Origin: Camellia lanceoleosa
Lineage: Eukaryota; Streptophyta; Magnoliopsida; Ericales; Theaceae
Direction: 5' to 3'
Length of the DNA stretch: 64,000 nt
Assembly: GCA_025200525.1 (NCBI GenBank)
Contig: CM045761.1
Location: 99,424,182 to 99,488,181, forward strand
Shown piece by piece: positions 35,936 to 49,110 of this stretch; the stretch's first letter is position 1; the number at the start of each line of letters is the position of its first letter. Made by a program: the position numbers and the translations under genes. The notes under the pieces were generated by a model. It saw only the letters and a program-made list of their open reading frames with translations, was not told where the DNA came from and ran no database searches.

Positions 35936-36359
35936 CCAGGTCCTACAAAGGCTATCAGTGCTGGATCAATGAACTTGGAAGATAATGTAGCTAGTTCTGT
36001 GATCGGGGATGAACCACCTGCTGATGGCATGCATGTTACTCCAAACGTGGTGGATGGCACGCACTGTTTTTAGCAATTTGAAAATGCTTTTTATTTTACT
36101 TTCTGAATTGGGTGTTAAGTTAGCCTTGTTGCGTCAGAGTTTAGTGATTTTAAAGGTGTTAACTCGGACATCATTGTCATGTTTGTGTTTGTCTTTTCAC
36201 TCTTTCTTTTGAGTCTGTTTGCATCATTGAGCCATAAATTCTAAATGAAACTGCAGTAATTTTCACCTACTTCTTTGTGTCTCTAAATCATTACATTGAC
36301 AAAAGTTTTTCAAAACTGTTTCCACAACTGTGCTAAAAACAAAGAGGAAGGAATTCCTT

Positions 36360-37120
36360 AGAATTTGCAAAATTTGATCGACTAAGAGGAAAAGAGACAT
36401 GCTAAGCCCTTAATGAATAAGATCATATCTGTTAATGTGGGTACTGAGAAGGATCCTAGCTTGGTCCAGATTGATTCTACATTGTCTTCAAAAGAGCAGC
36501 GAGCGACTGGTCGTTTTATTAAAAGATTTCAAAAATATTTTTGCGTGGTCCTTGTGAAGACATGCCCAAATTGATCTTGAGATTGTACAAAGATAGATCA
36601 CTCTCAACCTTAAGACTCAACCCTTTGCTTTCAAACCTTGTTTTAGAATGTTCAAATCAAACCAAAATATGAGGCTTACATGGTCGATTGGAAGTAGCCC
36701 TTGAACTAGGGCAATAAGGTCGATGTGATCGAAGGAAGCTTACATAGTTGGATTAGAAGCATCCCTTGAACTAGGGGAAAAGGTCGATCTAATCAAGATT
36801 CAAAATCTGGTCATTTCTCAAGCCAATAGAGACTAGCAAGAAAGCCAAATCCCAAGATTTGAGAGAAGAAAATTTATTGCTAAAGGATAATCAAGTTCCT
36901 ATCCACGACACTATGGGAAAATTCAGACCCAATTGGATGGACCCTCACATCATCAAAGACTATTTGGTCAGGAACAGCAACCATTCTCATGGATTCAGGT
37001 GGCTTAGAGATCTCACAACTAACCAACATAGATAAGTTAAAATTGTCTATCTTTGAGAGACTCGCTGGGCCAAGAACCCGGAAGGGCCAAGCAAAAGTTA
37101 GAGCAAAAAAGAAAAAATAA
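36360..37120 (+). pseudogene. Pol remnants: pre-RT segment joined to integrase C-terminus
   Basis: 36415-36600 reads NKIISVNVGTEKDPSLVQID, then STLSSKEQRATGRFIKRFQK and, in another frame, KLILRL. This is the conserved stretch before reverse transcriptase in Tat-type pol. Only about 300 bases later, 36900-37045 reads MGKFRPNWMDPHIIKDYLV and, in another frame, ILMDSGGLEISQLTNIDKLK, which is the integrase C-terminal end. Reverse transcriptase, RNase H and the integrase core are absent, so several kilobases are deleted. Confidence 0.7.
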
Positions 37121-38755
37121 AATCAAAAATAAAAAGAGAAAGAAGAGAAAAAGAAAAAGGAAAAAAAGAAAAATAAAGCTCACAAGGTTGAAAACCCGGA
37201 AAGGAGGCTTTGGCAAAACTTAGAGCGTAAAATGAGTGAGTTAATACCCAAGTGCACCTTAACTGAGAACTACGTAAGGCCTGATTCTCATCTTTGGGAT
37301 ACGTAGGCAACTTCATCCTGAAGTTTGGCCCCAACCATTTTCAACCTGCTTGTCTCATCCATGTTGATTGGCTTATCCTTATTCAACTCAGCTATCCTAT
37401 CCATGTCCAAATTGGCTCATCTTCGTTCAAATTCAATTGTCCTATTCCATTAAAAGATTCAGCTGCAAGACAAATTCAGTTCGGGTTTGAGGTTGTGCAT
37501 CTCAAGAGTTAATTTCATGTTGGTCGGATAGTGGCCATTTGCAAAAATAAATTTTGAGGATTTTTAGTGAAGTTGATTAATTTTCTAAAATTATTCCATT
37601 TTTCCAAAACTAGACCATTTCTTGAACCCAAAAGGAAAATTCTTAGTGCTCACACTTGACTTACATGATTTTAGAACGTAAAGTACAATAAGTCGTTAAT
37701 CTAATTCTCATATTGGTTTTAAAAAAAATTAATAGAAAGTCAAAAACAAAAAATATAGTCAAAATGATGAATTAGGGGCACAATCGAGTCAAGTTTTTGT
37801 CTTTTCCTACTTTCAACGCGACTCGCTAGAAAGGGCACAACTGGTTAGCAACAGAGCCAAAAGCTCTCTCATTCTCCAAGCAGTGAGGTATCAAGCCAAG
37901 TTTGAAGCATGAACTAGAAATGGAGCTGGATATTTGACCTCCTCATTTGGACAGGTCTAATCACACCCAAACTAGTGTCTGAACCAGAATGGGAAGTACA
38001 AAACGTGATGTATGAGACCAATCAATTATATACCTGGCCAGTGGGAAATGTTGTAACTCATCTTGATCAAGTTAAGCCAAGAGCATCGCCAAGCCAATGT
38101 TAGTTACAGATCTGCTGCACATCCACTCGCACCACAACCCCTCTGTAGGAAAGCTCACTAGTTGTGAGCGAAAGAAGTAGAATCTCGGTCAAGGGTCCAC
38201 AACTTTCAGCTTATCCATTAGCCACACCTGGGAAGGGATAAAAAAAAATAAGACTTGATTAAAGAATAGAGATGTATGCTAAGAGAAAAAAGTAAGGAAA
38301 GTGTTTTTCAAGAAAATAGAGATCAAGTGCCAAAGTGATGGAGAGCCATAAATAAGAAAGAGTAGGAAACAATACCGAGAAGCAAGGGCTCTCAGAACCG
38401 AGAGGTCTCTCACCGTAGAAAGCATCCAAGTGTTGTGTTTTGTTGTTTTTGTTTGTATTGATTCTTGTTTGGGGTCATTTTGATTTCGTGAGTGAAAATA
38501 GGTGTGTTTGGGTTGTTTTACTTTGTTTTTCCTTTGTTGTTGTATTGTGGTTAGTCGAGGCTCAATACCTAGTTAAGAACTCATTCTTAGTTTCAATTTT
38601 AAAATAAATCTTTTGTGCTCAAAGTGCCATGTCATTCCCAACATGATGTGCAAAACATGATTATTTCTTTCATAAACTGCAGGGTCTAACCCCGATCAAA
38701 AGAGACAGCAAAACAAAGACCTATCTGAAGCTACATAGGTTCTGGACTACAACAG
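37121..38755 (+). other. 3' untranslated region of the Tat-like element
   Basis: It contains GAACTACGTAAGGCCTGATT and GGGATACGTAGGCAACTTCA (37268-37315), a signature block downstream of pol in Tat/Ogre elements. An A-rich stretch (37095-37175) precedes it. No gene is supported. Confidence 0.6.
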
Positions 38756-38760
38756 AAAAG

Positions 38761-41700
38761 TGTAGACACCCCATTTTTAACCGCCCGCAAGGCTCAAGCG
38801 CTTTGCCGGGTACACTAGATGATGAAAGTGTTGTTGTGCGTGGTTCGAGGTCTCAACGAATGGGCCATGTTTAAGCTCTGAAACAATACCAAACCTCCTA
38901 TATTCCCATTGATTATACCCAAGAAATCCATTTTTACAAATTGTGCCACCCTATGCTAAGTCTGAAGTAGAAAAACAAGGGAAAACATTGAGGCTCAGCA
39001 ATGCCTCATTGAGGGTCGGTCGTGGCTATTGAAGGCCAGTCGTGCCTTAATAGCGAGAAACACTTTTTGGGCGGAAGCTTGCCAGCTGTCCATTTTTGAA
39101 TATATTTATGACCCCTCTTGCTCAAATTCTATAAAAACGAAGTTGTATCTTTGTTTTGAGGGTCAAAGAATTTCTAAAAAGCCTCTACACCTTCTTGAGA
39201 GCTCATTCTTCTGCTTCTTCTTGTGTAAGCAACCCTTTGAGCAAGCTATCACCTTGAACCTATATCCATACATCATATACACCTTCACACCTTAGCCTAG
39301 GAACCTTGGTTGAGCCTAGAACACCATAATTCAAACTTAAGAGTGTGTAGGGACTTAGTTTGACTCATAAACAATGCCTCACTTCTTTGAGAGGTATAAG
39401 CTTGTCATTCTCTCTTTACTTCTTGTTCTTTCATTTACTATCTAGTTCTTGTAGTTTTGTGTTGTTTTGATTCTCTTCCAAGTGTTTAAGTTTGGGTTTC
39501 GAGAGCTACCAAAACGGTAGAGAGAGTTGCACTCTTTCTTACACCTTTACCTATAGCTCAAACCCTTTGACACACTTTTTCTTTGCTCCCTAAATTGATT
39601 TTCAGAGTTAAAAAAAGGCTAAAAATCATACTTTAAAGTTTCAAAAGTAGAGGGGTTAGCCACCTCTCCTTGTTCTTGCTTACTAGCCTTGTTTTCTCTC
39701 TTTGTTGATCAGCTTTTTAGGCTCTTTTCATGCATTTTGAGCTACTGTTTTTCACCCATTAAGGGCTGTTCTAGGTTGTTTAAATAGTTCATGCTTTAAT
39801 TAGCCTGATTGTTGTCTCATAAGTTTGCATACATAACTTGTTGAATATTGTTCTTAGCTTTTCTTTAACTAACTTCCATATTTAAAAACTTCATTTTAAT
39901 AAATCAACTTGCTATTCATTTCTTTCATTTGAGAGTTGTTTCAATCGGTTGACGGTTATTCAAAACATGAACTAACGATTTATGCTTAATGGCTTAATCT
40001 CTACAGAGGTTCATTGTCAATGGCGTAGTCTCTTGTTCATGTTGAGAATCACCTCCCGTTTGACATATTTCTCACTTAGTGGACATAATCTTTAGTGGAC
40101 ATAACAATCACCTTGGACTTAATGGATTAAAGGACGGCAAAGACTAATGAATTTGGCTTAAAATGAACCAACTCATATAAAGAAAATGAGTTATATTGCT
40201 TGGGGTTTGACCAGACGTTATGCCAAGTCCATTGTGTCAAGGGTTGTCTTACATCAATTCATGATATTTGATGAACCTTGAAGTGTCTCTACCTCCCTCT
40301 TTGAGTTCACTCTATGATAGGAGGGAAGGGTGGTTGTAATTCCTTTCATTTATTGATTTTGTCCAAATTGTATCAGAAATCATCAAGTAATCAACTTGCT
40401 CATTGATGGTTTTGGAAATGATTCCAACCTTCTCTCAAGGCTTTCCTATAACAAAGAAGTGTGAGAGGGACAAACAAAGTCTAAAATAACTCTGTCTGCA
40501 CTATTTTCACTTCAGAGCACAAAACAGGATTTTACATGAAATTAAGGCACTACCGTCTTTTGGGACCCAAATGCCTCATTGAGGCACAGCCAACCATCAA
40601 TGTTTGTTAGCAGTATGTTTTGCAGAAAAAAAAAGGGCAGTGGCTGAAGGTGAAACAGAATAGGCCTAGGTAGACAGAGCTGTTCTTGGACACTGTGCAT
40701 GCAACCCCTTGTGCATCCTTGCTTACATCAATGTTGTAGATTAATGCTCTGATTATTAGCATCGTAATTATTATTATTGTTACAATTAGTTTTGTTAATT
40801 ATTAGTGTTGTAATTATCACTGCTGTTTATTTATAATTGTTATAGCTAATTAACTTAGATAGTTAGTATACTTCTCATGATTATCCTTGTTGTAATAGAG
40901 TAGTTAGCTAGTTAATTCTTTGCTAATTTATTCATTCGGTCTTGTAATAATTAGTTTAATTTGGACTTTTAAACTTTGATTCGCACCATCTTACATGAGG
41001 GCAAATGTGTAATAAGTTGTATGTCTTCCAACCCCACGCTTCTTTCTCTTTTACTTACTTGCTTACGATGGTTAGAATAGGACATCATTTTTTAAATTAG
41101 CATTCTTGTACGTTGCATCCATTGTCTTGTATGCATCCAAGGTTCGGCTCATCAGACTAACTTAATATCAACGTTCAAATTCATTACTTGAATATGTGCT
41201 TTATCGCATGTCTTGAATGGAATCATATGCCATGATCATAGCCGAGCCTATAAAATACATAATGTGTGCATTGCATTTAGTCATATTGCATTAATTAGAA
41301 ACATGCATATTTTTTTCTAATTATTTTGCTTTGTTTTGGCTCAGAGTACTAAGTGAGCAGTTTTAAGTTTTAGCATCTTACATCGAATGTTTGTGTTACC
41401 ATGTCAAAGCATATTTCCATGAGGCTAATTGCATAATTGATGTAACTGTTTGAATGCCTGTGGATGAAGGCTAGTTGCTTGAATTGGGATAGTTTGATAA
41501 ATGTCCATTTTAAGCCTACTTTTTCAAGTGGCAAATTCACAAAACAATGTTTCAAATAAAACATAAATCAAATATTCTAATTCTTGCAAATTAGTGTATA
41601 CTTGTATGCATCACATAGTAAAATGGCTAATAATCGAACAAGAGCATATTATATAAATAAAAAATCACATCATGATTAGTAGAAGCCGATCTTTGATCGA

Positions 41701-42025
41701 GCGAGTGGGGTGCTCAATTCATGACCTTTCCCTCTCGTACCTAAGTTCCTGAGTCGAGGCACTTTGGTGATGATGGACTAATGGCGTTTGGCACGAGTCT
41801 TGGGTTTTTCAAATTTCTCAAAAATATTTAGGTGGCATTCTAAAATCAAAAGTATTCCATTTTTGGCATTTGATTCAAACATCGATTTTTCAAAATAATT
41901 GCCGGATTTGAACTCTTTTTATGTTTTCACTTTTCACATTGCACTTGTGAAATCATATTCAAAATCATGAGAGTCCGAACTGTAGGGCTATTCGCCTTCC
42001 AAAAGAGCACTAAAAGTAAGCTACA
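38761..42025 (+). mobile_element. Solo LTR (3.27 kb, Tat type) inserted in the element interior
   Basis: It starts TGTAGACACCCCATTTTTAA and ends AAGTAAGCTACA. It is flanked on both sides by AAAAG (38756-38760 and 42026-42030), a perfect 5-base target duplication. It is related to the host element's LTRs but more divergent and longer. No primer-binding site or coding sequence follows it, which supports a solo LTR. Confidence 0.8.
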
Positions 42026-43820
42026 AAAAGCAAAAAGGAAAATTGGAGTATCTCGAGTTTGTTTCAACTTCAAAAATTCAGAGATTGTATTTTGAATGCA
42101 CCTTTTCAGTCTCGCCATTTCTCCAAAGTATAAGTATACCTCAACCTTGAGCTCAAGTCCGCTTTTAAGTCGAGTACTTATCAAAGCAATCTCCTTGAAC
42201 ACCATTCTCCACCGTGAGGCGCTCTTGATCAGATTTGCAATGAGTTCATAGGAGACTAATTGAGATGGTGGAAACTAGAGTTTAAATGATGCGTTTAGAA
42301 CACAAAGGTTTGGAATTTTCGAGACTAAAGTTTGGTTTAAATACCTAGGGGTGTATCCTGACTTGAAATCAGATGACGTTCCATAGGTTGAGGTAGTGTG
42401 TATGCTACCACGATATCAATCAACCTAGTTTGTCATCCCATTGGAGAATAGGGAAAGTTTTGAATATGACCGTAGAGAAAGGCAATATTCGTGGTTTCCA
42501 TATGGCGATTTACCCTTGTCAACATTTGAAGACCTTTTGAACTATGAGTTGGAGGTAGAAGGTTGAAAACACAAGAGGGAGATTCTCTTTCGTATCAGAG
42601 CTGTTCGTCAGCCATTCACCCCATGAGGTGCTTTCTAAAACGCCGCTTTTGTTTGTTTATTGCATTTCCTAAACATTATCCACTACATTGCTTGTCATAT
42701 ATACCACATCGCTTATCACACCTATTGCATCCATTTGCATCATACGTTATCTTGTATTGTTTATCCTTTTACCGAAAAGCGCTTAGGATCATTGTCCCCG
42801 GCTTTTCTCGTAACATATAGGCATGTTCTCGAAAGCAGCTTTTCTTAAGACATCGGAAACACGCTCGAAGCGATTTTTATCTCGCCATGAACACGACTCA
42901 ATAATTCTCTTGAAACGTGTGAGACGATTCCCAAACGGTTTTTATCTTAGGGCGACAGAACACTAATTCCCAAGCAATTTTCTTAGGACGCAGAGACGCG
43001 TTTGCGATTTTTATCTCGTATGAGTAGGAACGCGACTCAGTGATTTTTTCAAGACCTCTTCTCAATTTCACGCAAATAAGTGGTTAGAGTGTTCTTCCTC
43101 TTCGCACAATTCCGCCAGGTTAGACTGCGGTCCTTCCTCATATGATTTCAAGGTGTTTGGAATTTGTTATTCATCTTTTCATGATTCCATCATGGTTAGA
43201 GTGTGTCCTTCTTTACACGCATTTAAGGGTGTTTGGAATTTGTTATTCCTCTTTCAAGATTCCAAATTTTAGTTAGAGTGTATCCTTCCTCACACGATTT
43301 CAACGTGTTTGGAATTTGTTCTTCATCTTCTCATAATTCCAAAGGTGGTTAAAGTATATCCTTCCTCACACGATTTCAAATTGTGTTTGAATTTGCTTTT
43401 CCTCCTTTCACAATTCCAACGTGATTGGAGTATGTTCTTTCTATGCGGCATAGTTTGGTTTGCTTTTTTTATCATTTCGAGCATAGTTTGGCTTGGTATC
43501 TTTTACTCATTCTACGCTAAGTTTAGTTTGGTTTGCATTTTTTCACCCTTTCTATGTGATGTAGTTTGGCTTATCCCCCTTCTCATCTTTACGATTTTCA
43601 AGGTATGCTCTGCTTGTGGTTTCAATTATTGCATTGCATTGAATATTATTTGTATCATGTCCCTAACTACGCCGGTTTCTCACAAAGGGATACGAGGCGC
43701 TTTCGAGTTTAACCAACTCAGATTTGCATTTTGTTTGTCCTAAGTCTTATGGCCTCATCAAAGGGTCTTTAACATTCACTTATGTCATTTTATGACTTCG
43801 AAGCTCACAAATAAGGCCAA
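42026..43820 (+). repeat. Element interior with tandem arrays before the 3' LTR
   Basis: 42830-43040 holds repeats around GCGATTTTTATCTCG. 43080-43440 holds about five copies of a unit of roughly 75 bases (GGTTAGAGTGTGTCCTTC..., TTTGGAATTTGTTATTC). Tandem arrays between pol and the 3' LTR are typical of Tat/Ogre elements. The 144-codon open frame at 43309-43743 lies over this array and has no known domain. Confidence 0.65.
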
Positions 43821-46498
43821 TCAGAGACACCCCATTTTTACTACCCCTAAGACTTGGGTGCTTTATTCCAAACACTCAATGATGAAATATTTTGCAGTAA
43901 TCTTTTGAATCTTCAAGAAAGGAATTCAGCTTTTGAGCTTCAAACCTAAAACCTTGCAACCTTATTTGACCAAAACCTATTTTTTCTAGCCCGATCACTC
44001 AAAAAGTCGCAAGACCAAAAATGACCTGTAGGACACGTTCTTTTGGCCGTCGTTATCCTTCTTGGCTTGGCCATGTTTAGCAAAACATATATTTTGCAAA
44101 GCAGCAGTGCCACTCCAATGCATGAGATTTGGTCACCGCCTTTTGAAGATATTTCGCTGAAAGGCTATTGAAACTCTATAAATATAGCACCTTCCCTCCG
44201 AATTTAGGGCGGTTAGAACATTTCCCAAAGGCTTAGACAAGGCCCAAAGCTTTCCTCCACCTTCTTGAATATAGATACACTATAGATACACCATTGAAGC
44301 TCAAACTTGAAGCTTTTTGTCAAGCTTTGAGCTTGATTTCAGATACTTGAGAGTGTTTAGATTGAAGTTTGTGAATCACGAAGCTCTTCCTCTTTTCAAG
44401 AGATTGATCTTGAACTCTCTTTCATCACTTTTTTCTCTCTTTTCCTCGCTTTTCATAAAGTATTTTAGGTTGAAATATGTGATTTAGAGTTACCAAAAGT
44501 ATGAGGGGTTAGCTACCTTCCTTAGGGCTTGTTTTCTAGGTGAAACCTCTTGGCTTTTATTCCATTTTTGCTCACTTTTTTCCACCTTCTAAAACCGATT
44601 TTCAAAGATTGTTGTGTATTGTTTGTGGGCGCATTAATGTGTTAATTTATGCTTTGAATACTATAGTTGTATTGTTGTAAGTCCTCACTGATTTGGCGTG
44701 GTTTAGGATATGGCAACCAATTGCTTGAGTTGATCGCTTTTACTTTGTTATAGCTTTCCTTATGTATCTTGGAACCTTGTGGTCATGGGAGGATTGGAGC
44801 TTAGGCTTAGTCACCCCGCCACAAGTTTGTTTAACTAGCTATAAATTTCTTACTTTCATGCCATTGTTGTACAATTCTAGAAGTATGTCCATCTCTTCCT
44901 TGAAGTGACTTCATGATAGGAAAGAAGTAGGTAAAATAGTCTTCTTGTTGTTGTATTTAGTAAAGCCTTTCCTATTGCTGCTTCGAGATCACTACATGCA
45001 AACAAATTTGCAAGAAGTTGATGATTTGTGAAGTAAATCTACTTTCTTCTTGGAAAGTCTTCATGATGTGAGGGAGCGTGAAGGATGAATATCTTTTGGA
45101 ATCACTCTCCTTGCTATGTTCTAATCATTAGTAGGGTTTTCCTCAAAATGGGCTGGTGCCGACTATCTCATCAAAGCCGCCTACAAATAAACATGTTGTA
45201 CTAAAGTAGGTGATTTTCCAACAAAGCAGAGCAAATCTTATGCCAAAACAAAAACTATTTTCTAACTATGTATAGGCAACATCTCGCAACAAATAGAGAG
45301 ATGTTCTTGCTCATGCGCACACTTCCATTCCCGCCTCTCATTCAAGTCCTTTAAATTAGTAGTTTTGAGATTCATATTTTGTAATAATTAGTTAAATAAT
45401 TAGTTAGTAAACAGTTAATTAGTTCATTCCTTTGTGTTTGTAATAATTAGTTAATTAGGACATTCAAAACCCTCTTATGCAATGGCAAATTTGTAGTATT
45501 AGTATGTCTTCGAACTCTCATTTCTTTTTTCCTTTTATCTACATGGCTACTGTGGTTGTACAAAGCACCATATTTTTTTTTATCATTACCATGATTTGTA
45601 TGCATTTTTGTATACATTAGGTTCGCCCATCATACTTGATATCATTGATTATTTTTACTTGAATACGCATGCTAACGCATGCTTTGAGTGGATCCATATG
45701 TTCATAGCCAAATCATAGTTGTATATGTGAATGTGTTGTATTATCCATTTCAGCTTCTTTTTTAGGATCATGCATCTTCCTAACTACCTTTCTTTTCCTT
45801 GGCTTCCTCGCTTGAGAGTACTAGGTGAGCATTTTTGTTTTAATATATCGCGATATGTATTTGTGTTGCCATGTCGAGCATACTATCATGAGTCTACCTC
45901 GCTACTTGAAATATCTCTATGAATGCCCGTGATGGAGGCTATTGTGCTTAGATTGGAATAACTTCTTGATTATTGAACATATGAGCTCGCTTCATTGAAT
46001 TGCAACATATTCGTAAAACTCTTTTCAAGAAAGCATGAAATCAAAGCATTCCAAAATAAGTGACGGATCTATACATGTTTGCTTCACATAGTAATGTTAG
46101 TATATTAATAATTAGAACATGAGTATATAATGTCCGGAAAATTCACACATCATGATTTAGTAGGAGGCCAATCTTTTGATCGGTGAGTGGGGTGCTCAAT
46201 TCATGACCTTTATGACGACAAGTAGCCTTTTGGCACGAGTCACTAAGTTTCTCAAATTTTGCCAAAATATTTAAGTGGAGACTCTCTAAAATCTAGAAAT
46301 GTAGTCCGTGGTTTGCACATCTTTGATGATTAATGGATTGTCTAAGATTTGCATGGATTTGAACTCTCTATTTGAGCGCTTATTTCAATATCAGTATTGC
46401 ACTTTTTGAAATCAAATTCGTAACCACGAGAGTCCGGAATCAGAGGGCAATCGCACTCCAAGGAGACCAAAACTCCCGAGAGCACATGAAAAACCAAT
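43821..46498 (+). repeat. 3' LTR of the Tat-like element
   Basis: It begins TCAGAGACACCCCATTTTTA (TGTAGA lost by mutation) and matches both parts of the 5' LTR but lacks the 4.65-kb insert, so it defines the empty target site (CATTCCCGCCTCTC, about 45329). Confidence 0.8.
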
Positions 46499-46503
46499 AT
46501 AGT

Positions 46504-46970
46504 GGGAAAAAACTATTTTTAGGTGCTAATGATATGTCTCCGCCAAGGCAATAGCTTCGAGGACTTCTGGAAGCAAGACCTTCATTTTTGTTTATTTTGT
46601 TGTATTTATCCATACAAGCCTAGGCTTTAACTGTATTAGATTTAAATCTATTTTTTGTAACCAAGTAATCGCCTTAGAAAGTCGTGAATCATTTAAGGCA
46701 TTTCTTATTTGTTCAACTTTCATTCTATTTCTCTATTATGTAACATATGCTATAAATTGAGGGTAAAACTTGTGAACGCGGTATTTGCATATGTTACTCT
46801 TTTGGGCAACGTAAATCAATTGGAACCAATGGAAGATAATTACTTATTCATGTGTTGTTATTTCAATGAATATGGTTTATGGTTTATTATGTTCCTTAAT
46901 TTCAGGCATTGCTGTCAGACGACCCATCAAGACAACCGCCTCTTGGCAAGGTTTTTTAACTAATTTCGAA
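46504..46970 (+). mobile_element. Right part of the split Del/Tekay-like LTR
   Basis: It continues the LTR interrupted at 25422. CTTCGAGGACTTCTGGAAGC and GCTGTCAGACGACCCATCAA are blocks like those in the 3' half of Del-type LTRs. Its end is approximate. Confidence 0.5.
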
Positions 46971-49110
46971 GAGGTATACATATACCTTGAGGAACCCTAG
47001 GACAACCTAGAATGTTTCCTTGCTTCTTAAGCCTATAAATAGGGACCCCTATCCCTCTTTTTTTGGCAAGGGATTGAAGTTTTGCTAGCCAATTCCTGGA
47101 GAATTGTGACAGAAAGCAGAGTTGCCTCCTACAACCTAAAACCCTAAAAATCTAAAAACAGTCATTCTAAAGAAAGAATCCTTTAACATCCTCAAGTGAA
47201 TCTAAGGTTAGGGAAGTTTGTAAGTAAGGGAAATCTAAGTCGTTTCTTCACGTAAGTTATTTTCTGGCTTTCTTTCTAAACATAGTGTGTGGGTAAGTCA
47301 ATGCTTTTAATTAATTCCAATAGCTTTTTAATCTTATTTTAGTATTCAATCATAGCTAGGTATTAAGATAAAGCATAAAGAATCATGCAAGTGGGGTGGT
47401 TATTCTTGCATGTTTTCACTTTTTTATTTTGCATGTTTTGTTTAAGTTATGTAAACATGTGTGATGTTTAGGTAGTTTAGCTTTCAGTATTTGCATGCAC
47501 ATAACTTCTGGTTAAAGCCAAATCATTATATAGTAGTTGTTTAGATTTGTATGTGTTATTTGCTTTATTTGTAGTAATATCATGTGTTAGGACCTTTTGT
47601 TGTCAAAATCCTGTGAATCAAAAACCAAGGTTGTAATTTGATAAAAGCTTTCCAAAGTTTTCTCTCAGTTAGTCTCCTCTCGGCCTCTAGGGAAAGTAAC
47701 GCTGAAGTGTATCACATAGTCCTCAAAGATCTTCAAGGGCTAAGACGTAACAAAGTACTGATGGCGGATTCTCCGCCGAAAGCAGTGGCAATGGACACTG
47801 AAAGGGAAGGCTGGTTATATCACAATTTTGACGCTTGCCCGCCGAGCGGATCATCAAGGCTAAGATAGTTTTCTTTATAAATTCGCAAGTTGGGCTTTTT
47901 TTTCATGATTATTTTTCTAGATCTTTGTATTAGGCTTTTCTAGGTTTTGGTTTGAAGTTTTCTTTCTGAGAGTTTTGTGAGTTTTTGATGTTCTTAAGAG
48001 AAGTTCTAGTTCAAGCAGTTGAGGATCATACATCAAAGAGCTTTGTACTACATATATCTGCAGAAGCCAGAACTCTTCGTGGAATCCGAAGTTGTTCACG
48101 TAGAGTTTCAAAATATGCTGATACTTTACGAAGTTGTTAATTCGACGCAGTATAGTTGTGGGAATCAACTTCTAAGATTGACTCAGCTCCTGCGGATTAA
48201 GACGCGGAAAAAGAGTTATGGAAGATTCCGCAACAAATTGATCATATCAGTAATTTGTGTAATATCTTTGTAATCTTTTAGTTCTTCAAAGAGTGGATTG
48301 ATCAAAGGGCGGTTTCGTTCGCTGTGTTTTTTTATTACAATTGAAGGTCTCTTTCAATTGTGGTTTTTTTCCACGTAAAAAATCAAGCAGTGTCAATTTA
48401 TTGTTTATTCTTAAAACAAACAAACCAAAATCACTCTTGTAAGTGCTTGATGATTTTTGGGTTGGGAGGTTTTGAATTATTGGGATTTGGAATAAGTTAT
48501 CTTAATCTAATCACTTAATCAATGTGAGATTTTCATCATGTTATAACCCTTAAACCTAAAGCTTTAGGTTGGGTATATTGTATGTATATAGTAGCATGAT
48601 TATGGTATTGTATATCGTATTTTAATCATATTTTGCATGGTTGGACGGTTGGTGGTGGAATCAGGTAAGTTCTCACCTTTTCATTGCATATTGCTTGTCT
48701 TTGTGCATTGTTTTTAATGCAAGTTAGGTGTTTTTCATGCAAAATTGGTTGTTTTGAATGTTTTCTTTAAGTATTGTTTGATTTAGTTTCTTGTTTATAG
48801 CTGTTGTGTTTAAAAAATATCTTTTTTGATGAAAAATATATTTTTTGGTGGAAAACATGGCTTTATTTCCATTCATATCTAAATTGAATAATATTTATTT
48901 TTTTCAAATCACCTAGTTTTAGGATTAGTAAAGATTTAGGGTGTAATAATGGATTATGTGAAATAATTAATCATTAACTTTATAAAATCAATATTAGTAG
49001 AGGCTTAATCACTTGATTAGAACCTTATTATTTGGTTGTGATGGACCGTGTCTTTTGTGAAGTTTTCTATTGTTAAATGTTTCTTAATTCTCCTTAAAAT
49101 TAAGTTAAGT
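46971..49110 (+). mobile_element. LTR-like segment, family B, plus strand, with an insertion
   Basis: 47200-47600 and 48560-49110 match the reverse complement of 22500-23480. CCTATAAATAGGGACC (47031-47046) is a promoter-like TATA. In between, about 47620-48540 is unrelated: it has TTCTTCAAAGAGTGGATTGA (48282) and a TTTTTTTCCACGTAAAAAAT stretch resembling copia LTR ends, so it may be a separate LTR insertion. The frame at 47638-47868 has no recognised domain. Confidence 0.45.

Larger units (their letters stand above)
25423..46498 (+). mobile_element. Tat/Ogre-like Ty3/gypsy retrotransposon with nested LTRs
   Basis: The 5' LTR (25423-32797, about 2,720 bases without its insert) and the 3' LTR (43821-46498, 2,678 bases) align well. 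The 5' LTR starts TGTAGACACC and ends CTGCTACA. Next to it, 32798-32822 resembles the tRNA-Arg primer site of this clade (TTTGCTAGGGAAA). The interior has a gag with zinc-knuckle-like motifs, scraps of pol and the 'GAACTACGTAAGGCCTGATT' 3' block seen in Tat elements. ATGGT before it (25418-25422) and ATAGT after it (46499-46503) are a likely target duplication with one change. The element cannot move by itself. Confidence 0.8.

Noticed and set aside
38761..42025. This LTR as the 3' LTR of the Tat-like element
   Set aside because: It has its own AAAAG duplication, and the 43821-46498 LTR matches the 5' LTR better in length and sequence and abuts the split Del-like LTR.
43309..43743. 144-codon plus-strand open frame
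   Set aside because: It runs through the tandem array and 3' interior of the Tat-like element; hydrophobic because the DNA is T-rich; no known domain.
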